Positions 60,327 through 64,000 of a stretch of DNA of 64,000 nucleotides are shown here, piece by piece. The first letter of the stretch is position 1, and each line of letters starts with the position of its first letter. The stretch is taken from positions 43,267 to 107,266 of IMG/VR virus record IMGVR_UViG_3300031857_000053, one strand, 5' to 3'. Origin of the DNA: a virus. The position numbers and the translations under genes are program-made. Under the pieces are notes generated by a model that saw nothing but the letters and a program-made list of their open reading frames with translations, ran no database searches and was not told the DNA's origin.

Positions 60327-61222
60327 AGGATATATCTACTATGATTCAACATATCCTAGGTTGATCTCAATAACCTATAGGGTTCACTCGGATGGTGTAT
60401 ACCCTACTAACTTCATGCAGTGCACCGGTATTTCTACCACGCTTTGGGCTTAAGCAAGTTTATACTCCCCCAAAGGAGTTAAAAGGCTGAGTCTTGACCT
60501 TTTACACTACCATTCTCACCTTGTTACCAAGACTAGAACACACTAGGGATTACTCCATAGTAGGTAGCAGAATCAATGTTTATACTCGTTCCCGAGTTTT
60601 TCTTATTGAGTTTCATAGACTTTAATTTCTACCAAGTGAGGTGGATGCCTCTTCATTACCTCCCGGCAACTCCTTAGATATACTCTCTCTATCTATCAAC
60701 TTTCCTTTCGGTACTCGTTGACCTGCTATATTACACGCAGATAAGATTCTTTAGCTCAATAAGTCGACACGCTTTTTGATTATTAGTTTTTAGTTAATAA
60801 CAAATGGCACTTGACGGGTTGTGGTGTCAAGTAATAGCTCACTACCTTTTGGGTAATGCGTACTATGACAACCCGATGTTGACTACCAATCAACGGTATC
60901 TTAAGATCCTGTTACCAGATCTCGCAATACTGGATAACGCAGTTCCCCCTTTGGTGAGAGAGTTCCACACTTATCCTATGAGTTCTATCCTATTGTAGTT
61001 TCCTACTCAACAGCATATGCCCATGCTGTGGTTACTCAGAGATTTCTCCATCATAACCGTTACTCACTTGCCTACTAGGACACCGGGACCCAAAGAGTCT
61101 TCAGTGCAGGACATGTGTTTGTTAACACACTACCTTTTATACCGGTCACCCGGCTTATCCCCCACTGCCATAGGCGGCAATATCTTTAAAACACAATGAC
61201 GTAAAGCATACCCCGCGGTTGC
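60327..61222 (-). ncRNA. Large ornate noncoding RNA candidate (~900 nt)
   Basis: There is no credible gene on either strand. On the - strand many perfect helices follow one another: AAGCA/TGCTT, TGCC/GGCA, CCGG-GUGA-CCGG (61142-61153, GNRA), TGTGTT/AACACA (61114-61129), ACAGCAT/ATGCTGT (61010-61029), GUAG-GAAA-CUAC (60995-61006), AGATC/GATCT (60904-60922), GTTGA/TCAAC (60878-60894), CTTGAC/GTCAAG (60810-60831), ACTCG-GGAA-CGAGT (60584-60597), AAAAGG/CCTTTT (60481-60503), ACTCC/GGAGT (60464-60479), TAGGGT/ACCCTA, TAGGTT/AACCTA and a final 7-bp AGGATAT/ATATCCT (60327-60357). Two loop pseudoknots are present: ACAACCCG with CGGGTTGT and CAAGACT with AGTCTTG. The style resembles GOLLD/ROOL/OLE-class RNAs, but I cannot assign a family. 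Confidence 0.8.
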
Positions 61223-61393
61223 TTATATATAAAGATCTCTCATCCATAGAGGATACTGAGAGTCCCTAACCTCGCGGAGGTATTCAAGATAATTCTCTAT
61301 AACTTGTTCATCCGATTCTTCTAGATCAGAGAGAGAGTCAGACAACTCATCTCCCTTAACCTCTCCTAACTCTAAATTTTTAGTATCTTCCAT
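61223..61393 (-). CDS. Small acidic protein (56 aa) at the 5' side of the large RNA
   Basis: Open frame from ATG 61393 to TAA 61223 with the product MEDTKNLELGEVKGDEL..., strongly acidic, ending WMRDLYI. Its last 60 bases also fold into perfect hairpins (ACCTC-CGC-GAGGT and CTCTCA/TGAGAG), so the 3' part may double as RNA structure. It could be a real small gene read into the RNA, or a chance frame. Not recognised. Confidence 0.5.
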   Translation of the reverse strand: MEDTKNLELGEVKGDELSDSLSDLEESDEQVIENYLEYLREVRDSQYPLWMRDLYI

Positions 61394-61435
61394 ATTAATA
61401 GAGATATATAGTTAGTTACACAATAGTTTACTGGA

Positions 61436-61590
61436 AAAAAAAGTCTTTGACTCAAGTGATAATTAGTGAGGGTGTATTAAACCCTCTTTCATTCTCTCTT
61501 GATTATCAAAGACTTATCGCGTGTTATCTAAAGTAAGAGATTAACTTAATCACTTGGAACACCTAGATTGTTCTAGATGTTCCGTGATTA
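61436..61590 (-). ncRNA. Two-hairpin 3' element with terminator
   Basis: Downstream of the 125-aa gene, on the - strand: a long hairpin TAATCAC-GGAACATCTAGA-ACAA-TCTAGGTGTTCC-AA-GTGATTA (61547-61590, about 19 pairs), then a compound terminator with outer stem AAGTCTTTGA/TCAAAGACTT (61506-61515 with 61441-61450), inner GAGGGT/ACCCTC, and TTTTTTTT. This is much larger than a simple terminator and may give a stable 3' RNA. Confidence 0.75.
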
Positions 61591-61605
61591 TATGTTTATC
61601 TTCTA

Positions 61606-61983
61606 TTATAGGTCACCGATGTTGTTACCTGCAGGTGTTCCTGCTGCTTTAGCTGTTGACTTAGAGGTCATTAACTTATCAGCTGCTGACTTAGCTAAGT
61701 GATCACCTAAATTACCACCATACTGTTGAACTAGTGAAGCTTGTTTGTCAAATTCTGACATATCAGCAACAACTTTATTGTTATCAGTGATAATTAAGCT
61801 ACCTGACTCACCAACAAAACGTGTTGTGAACCAAAGAGTTTCACCTGTTTTAGGGTCTACTCGGTGGTAGCTACCTTGTACTCTTTCATAATCTGCTAAC
61901 TCTGTAGCATTTCCTGTTACTGTGTAAACGAATACAGTGTTTCCTTTTGCACTCTTGTAGGTGCGGGCATAATTGATTTCCAT
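61606..61983 (-). CDS. Conserved phage protein, paralogue of the 62896-63282 gene (125 aa)
   Basis: Beta-rich protein with QGSYHRVDPKTGETLWFTTR, FVGESGSLIITDNNKVVADM, then a helical part (EFDKQASLVQQYGGN) and a Lys/Ala/Thr-rich C-terminal tail ending NNIGDL. It matches the 128-aa protein at 62896-63282 along its whole length. Similar proteins are common in Bacteroidota phages; function unknown. A ssDNA/RNA-binding role would fit the beta fold and flexible tail, but is not shown. Confidence 0.75.
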   Translation of the reverse strand: MEINYARTYKSAKGNTVFVYTVTGNATELADYERVQGSYHRVDPKTGETLWFTTRFVGESGSLIITDNNKVVADMSEFDKQASLVQQYGGNLGDHLAKSAADKLMTSKSTAKAAGTPAGNNIGDL

Positions 61984-62039
61984 GTTGATTTGGGTTTTTT
62001 GGGTTATTACTTTGATTTATTAATTGGTAGATATCCTGA

Positions 62040-62400
62040 ATATCTAATAATTACTTTAAGGAAAAAAAGGGTACTTAACATCTTCCATAACTACCATAGC
62101 TTTCAAAGCTTTACGAGTCACATAGGGCCCATAGGGTTAGTAAGGTACAATGATCATTATGCTACAAGGTTACGAGTTGTATACCTTATATAATGATTTA
62201 GAGAAAAAAAGGGAAAATATAGCTTAAGCAGGACGGTATTCTTTATTTAGATAAAGAGTCCCATAGGGCAAAAGAGTGATTATGTAACCACATTGTTGGA
62301 TTCGTAAGCGAGTGAGGGTCTCCATATCTTCGGGTGTAGACCAAATAAGGGAGAGCTATCTTATTGAGTGTCAAACAAGGGAAGGTTTTTGGATTATTGG
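62040..62400 (-). ncRNA. Long noncoding gap with several hairpins
   Basis: Between the 125-aa gene and the 98-aa gene there is no credible coding frame. Perfect helices on the - strand: TAAGGTA/TACCTTA (62141-62188) enclosing TACAA/TTGTA and a 10-bp palindrome AATGATCATT, TCTTTAT/ATAAAGA (62240-62257), GGTCT/AGACC near 62315-62345, AATAAG/CTTATT near 62345-62365. Two copies of CCCTATGGG and a T-run TCCCTTTTTTTCT are also present. Structure is looser than in the large RNA; it may be a leader of the 125-aa gene. Confidence 0.5.
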
Positions 62401-62404
62401 ATTC

Positions 62405-62701
62405 CTATTTTAAGCGCTTATTATTGCCTTTTCCGTTACGTGCGCGATTACTTGAGCGGGATTCTTGTTTGAGTTTACCGTCCTTAGTATGTCCAAGATC
62501 TTTACCGTCCTTATATAGTTTCTTGGCCCGGTTAACTTTGTTAAGCTCTTCGCGATAGTTTTTTCTTTCTTCTGTCGCGTGGTATTTAGTATTATACTCA
62601 TTTTTCTTAGCACGAGCTTCAGGATTAGAAGCAAAGTATTTAGCTGATTTACTTTTTCCGGTAGATTTACCTGCGAGAGAGTTTCTTTTTGACTTATTCA
62701 T
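62405..62701 (-). CDS. Small basic phage protein, degenerate HNH-like (98 aa)
   Basis: Very Lys/Arg/Asn/Ser-rich: KSTGKSKSAKYFASNPEARA, YNTKYHATEERKNYREELNK, and DGKDLGHTKDGKLKQESRSS plus NRARNGKG. The GKDxxHxKDGKxxxxSxxxNRxRN end is a recurrent motif in short phage proteins related to HNH folds. There is no complete HNH site, so it is probably a nucleic-acid-binding protein. Confidence 0.65.
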   Translation of the reverse strand: MNKSKRNSLAGKSTGKSKSAKYFASNPEARAKKNEYNTKYHATEERKNYREELNKVNRAKKLYKDGKDLGHTKDGKLKQESRSSNRARNGKGNNKRLK

Positions 62702-62769
62702 AGTAGAACAATTAGGTTACGAAGATAAAACTTTTTTTTGAGAGGGAGTGTGTCTGGAACCGAGAAGGA

Positions 62770-62782
62770 GGATGATAGTAAA
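62770..62782. repeat. Repeated motif GGATGATAGTAAA, copy 2
   Basis: Second perfect copy, here after AGAAGGAGG on the + strand. The + strand ATG in it opens a 50-codon frame that crosses a terminator and a real gene end; this is not accepted as a gene. Confidence 0.6.
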
Positions 62783-62855
62783 AAGGTTTCATCGGTCTTT
62801 GTTTCGAGCTTTGGGAGGGAAGGTTTTTTGTCTAAATCTTGTGCGATGGGCTTTT

Positions 62856-62883
62856 GAAAAAAGAAAGCCCCTTCTCAGGGGCT
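62856..62883 (-). terminator. Terminator after the 128-aa gene
   Basis: AGCCCC-TGAGAA-GGGGCT on the - strand (62883-62866), then TTCTTTTTT. Strong rho-independent form. Confidence 0.9.
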
Positions 62884-62895
62884 CTCTTGTTGGGA

Positions 62896-63282
62896 TTATA
62901 GGTCTGCTATGGTATCAGACTTAGAATCTTGTGTGGTCTTAGGTGATGCGGATGGCTCAACTAACTTGCTGGCAAGTTTGTTGGCTAGGGTATCACCGAA
63001 GTTTCCACCGAATTGCTCAGCAAGTGAACGAGCTTTCTCAAACTCGGACATATCAGCGATAACTTTGTTATTATCGGTGACGATGAGCTCTGCGGTTTCT
63101 CCTACAAATCTAGTGGTGAACCAAACAGGTGTACCTGTCTTTGGATCAACACGATGGAAGGAGCCTTGCGCAGCTTCGAAGGCTGCTAAATCTTCAGGAC
63201 TTGAAGATTCGACTTTGTACACAAAGGTTGTCTTTGTAGAACCTGGTTTTCTGTACTGACGGATGTAAGTTGCTTGCAACAT
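62896..63282 (-). CDS. Conserved phage protein, paralogue of the 61606-61983 gene (128 aa)
   Basis: Closely similar in layout and sequence to the 125-aa protein: QGSFHRVDPKTGTPVWFTTR, ELIVTDNNKVIADMSEFEKA and GGNFGDTLANKLASKL. Codons differ from the paralogue and GC is higher. C-terminus Ser/Thr/Lys-rich, ending SDTIADL. It has its own terminator, so the two paralogues are separately expressed. Function unknown. Confidence 0.75.
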   Translation of the reverse strand: MLQATYIRQYRKPGSTKTTFVYKVESSSPEDLAAFEAAQGSFHRVDPKTGTPVWFTTRFVGETAELIVTDNNKVIADMSEFEKARSLAEQFGGNFGDTLANKLASKLVEPSASPKTTQDSKSDTIADL

Positions 63283-63350
63283 AGGATATAGGGATTTAGG
63301 GGTTACGGAATTAATAAATATTTAAAAAGAAAAAAGGGAAAAATCTAAGG

Positions 63351-63379
63351 AAAAGATACCCGGTATTTCACGGGTATCT
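63351..63379 (-). terminator. Terminator after the 58-aa gene
   Basis: AGATACCCG/CGGGTATCT, 9 perfect pairs with an 8-nt loop, followed on the - strand by TTTTCC. Confidence 0.85.
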
Positions 63380-63389
63380 GTCTTAAGGA

Positions 63390-63566
63390 TTAGAATTCGT
63401 ATCCTGTATTTCCTTTATCTAGGACAATAATCGCGGTAGCGTAAGGAGATTTTGGGTCTTCCCAAATTCTCATAGTTTCGCGATTAGTTCTTGGGTATTT
63501 AACCCGCTGTGCTCTAACGGTTTTACCGTTGTGCACAATGATTTCATTAGTAATAATTGTATTCAT
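63390..63566 (-). CDS. Small hypothetical protein (58 aa)
   Basis: The start MNTIITNEIIVHNG at 63566 is preferred; an ATG 33 bp upstream would translate the T-rich leader as a hydrophobic start. Predicted beta-rich with KTVRAQRVKYPRTNRETMRI and a final DKGNTGYEF. Not recognised. Upstream leader TTTCCCTTTTTTCTTTTAAAA recurs before other genes in this region. Confidence 0.6.
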   Translation of the reverse strand: MNTIITNEIIVHNGKTVRAQRVKYPRTNRETMRIWEDPKSPYATAIIVLDKGNTGYEF

Positions 63567-63653
63567 AATTAATTTTAAAAGAAAAAAGGGAAATAACACG
63601 TGTTACAAGGGAAGGTTTCCGAGAGTATGTATTTTTTGAGGGCCGCGAGGAGC

Positions 63654-63666
63654 GGATGATAGTAAA
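63654..63666. repeat. Repeated motif GGATGATAGTAAA, copy 3
   Basis: Third perfect copy. Its surroundings include GAGGAGC on the + side and a 6-bp hairpin GATAGT/ACTATC on the - side. Confidence 0.6.
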
Positions 63667-63695
63667 ACTATCTAGGAATTTTATCTAAATAAGAA

Positions 63696-63709
63696 ATCCC
63701 CGAGGGGAT
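63696..63709 (-). terminator. Weak terminator-like hairpin
   Basis: ATCCCC/GGGGAT with a minimal loop followed by TTCTTATTT on the - strand, 9 bp after the stop of the 82-aa gene. Confidence 0.5.
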
Positions 63710-63717
63710 GAAGATGG

Positions 63718-63966
63718 CTAGTTGCCATCCTCTAATCCTCGACGAATTTCTCTGTGTTCCAAGATAAGTTTTTTGATTTTATCTAGGTTGTTGTTTAATT
63801 TTACGGCTTGTTCACCCGTAAAAATAGTCTCTTCAAGTTCTTCAATTGTATAATCATACAATGTGTCAAACTCTTCGGGGCTAATACTCTTTTTACAAAG
63901 AAGTAAATTAAGCTTGTTGATGTCATTAATAAGTGACACCTTTTGTTTGATGATTTCTGTTGTCAT
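63718..63966 (-). CDS. Small helical protein (82 aa)
   Basis: A charged helical protein (EIIKQKVSLINDINKLNLLL, EEFDTLYDYTIEELEETI, KKLILEHREIRRGL). Complete inside the window, starting after the T-rich leader TCCCCTTTTTTTTC. Not recognised. Confidence 0.6.
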   Translation of the reverse strand: MTTEIIKQKVSLINDINKLNLLLCKKSISPEEFDTLYDYTIEELEETIFTGEQAVKLNNNLDKIKKLILEHREIRRGLEDGN

Positions 63967-64000
63967 AATGATGGGTTTAAATTTAAGAAAAAAAAGGGGA

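Noticed and set aside
60804-61199. Open frames on the + strand (64 and 60 codons) inside the large RNA region
   Set aside because: They have no leader typical of the phage, unlikely amino acid composition and lie antisense to dense perfect helices. They arise because the DNA is more GC-balanced here.
60327-61222. rRNA fragment
   Set aside because: Short stretches such as GTGAGTAACG resemble 16S rRNA, but the order and helices do not fit any rRNA domain, and no long match is visible.
60327-61222. Group I or group II self-splicing intron
   Set aside because: There is no recognisable group I P7/S element, no group II domain V hairpin or GUGYG/AY boundary, and no split gene on its two sides.
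62056-62097. 13-codon - strand frame MVVMEDVKYPFFP
   Set aside because: It is too short to support, overlaps the T-run leader, and its length match with the 13-codon frame at 58372 may be chance.
62772-62924. A + strand 50-codon frame beginning with MIVKRF
   Set aside because: It crosses a strong terminator and the end of a real gene on the other strand, and the amino acid sequence is not plausible.
58100-63700. tRNA genes
   Set aside because: No cloverleaf or T-arm of the GGTTCRAATCC form was found; CTTACGAATCC near 62300 lacks the other arms.
1-64000. Alternative genetic code (TAG or TGA read through)
   Set aside because: TAA, TAG and TGA are all used as plausible gene ends (for example TAG at 46078, TGA at 35996), and no gene is broken by internal TAG or TGA.

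Overview
The window is most likely part of the genome of a crAss-like tailed phage (order Crassvirales) with a Bacteroidota host. Evidence: very AT-rich DNA; two gene blocks facing each other; a left block of giant genes that includes a single-chain virion RNA polymerase with the DFDID catalytic motif; a cargo protein with the characteristic N-terminus around YLPQIQPFQPDLNF; starts without Shine-Dalgarno sites, preceded by A/T-rich leaders; and promoter-like sites of the Bacteroidota type (TTG-N19/20-TAnnTTTG). The standard genetic code fits (TAA, TAG and TGA all end genes). No tRNA, CRISPR, integrase or insertion sequence was seen. Structural genes (capsid, portal, tail) must lie outside.

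Region 1 (1-29923, + strand): five genes of the virion cargo and transcription module, the first cut by the window edge. Products are >505, 1180, 1834, 4124 and 2293 residues. The 4124-residue protein carries the RNA polymerase core (DFDID at 2952-2956), a zincin-like HEAWH site, and three accessory modules separated by four identical 18-bp in-frame repeats. The 2293-residue protein carries an ART-like region, an HEFSH zincin-like site and a LysM-like domain. The blocks meet at a bidirectional terminator (29949-29988).

Region 2 (29996-45727, - strand): DNA replication and recombination. Family B DNA polymerase, PD-(D/E)XK nuclease, MoxR-like ATPase with a VWA/zincin partner, RuvC-like resolvase, Toprim primase, a possible ssDNA-binding protein, Sak4/RecA-like ATPase and DnaB-like helicase, packed with short or 4-bp overlaps.

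Region 3 (45763-57602, mostly - strand): accessory genes. A + strand spanin-like pair, a divergent uracil-DNA glycosylase, GroES-like, SPL-type radical SAM, GH73-like lysin, lipoprotein, ClpS-like adaptor, SF2 helicase, HNH nuclease and many small proteins. A small segment near 50.8-51.2 kb looks acquired from a host.

Region 4 (57651-64000, - strand): short genes separated by long, more GC-balanced noncoding stretches dense in perfect helices, GNRA loops and pseudoknots. The largest, about 900 nt at 60327-61222, looks like a large ornate noncoding RNA. Smaller structured elements lie at 58110-58463, 59045-59250, 61436-61590 and 62040-62400. This RNA-rich end is the most unusual part of the window.
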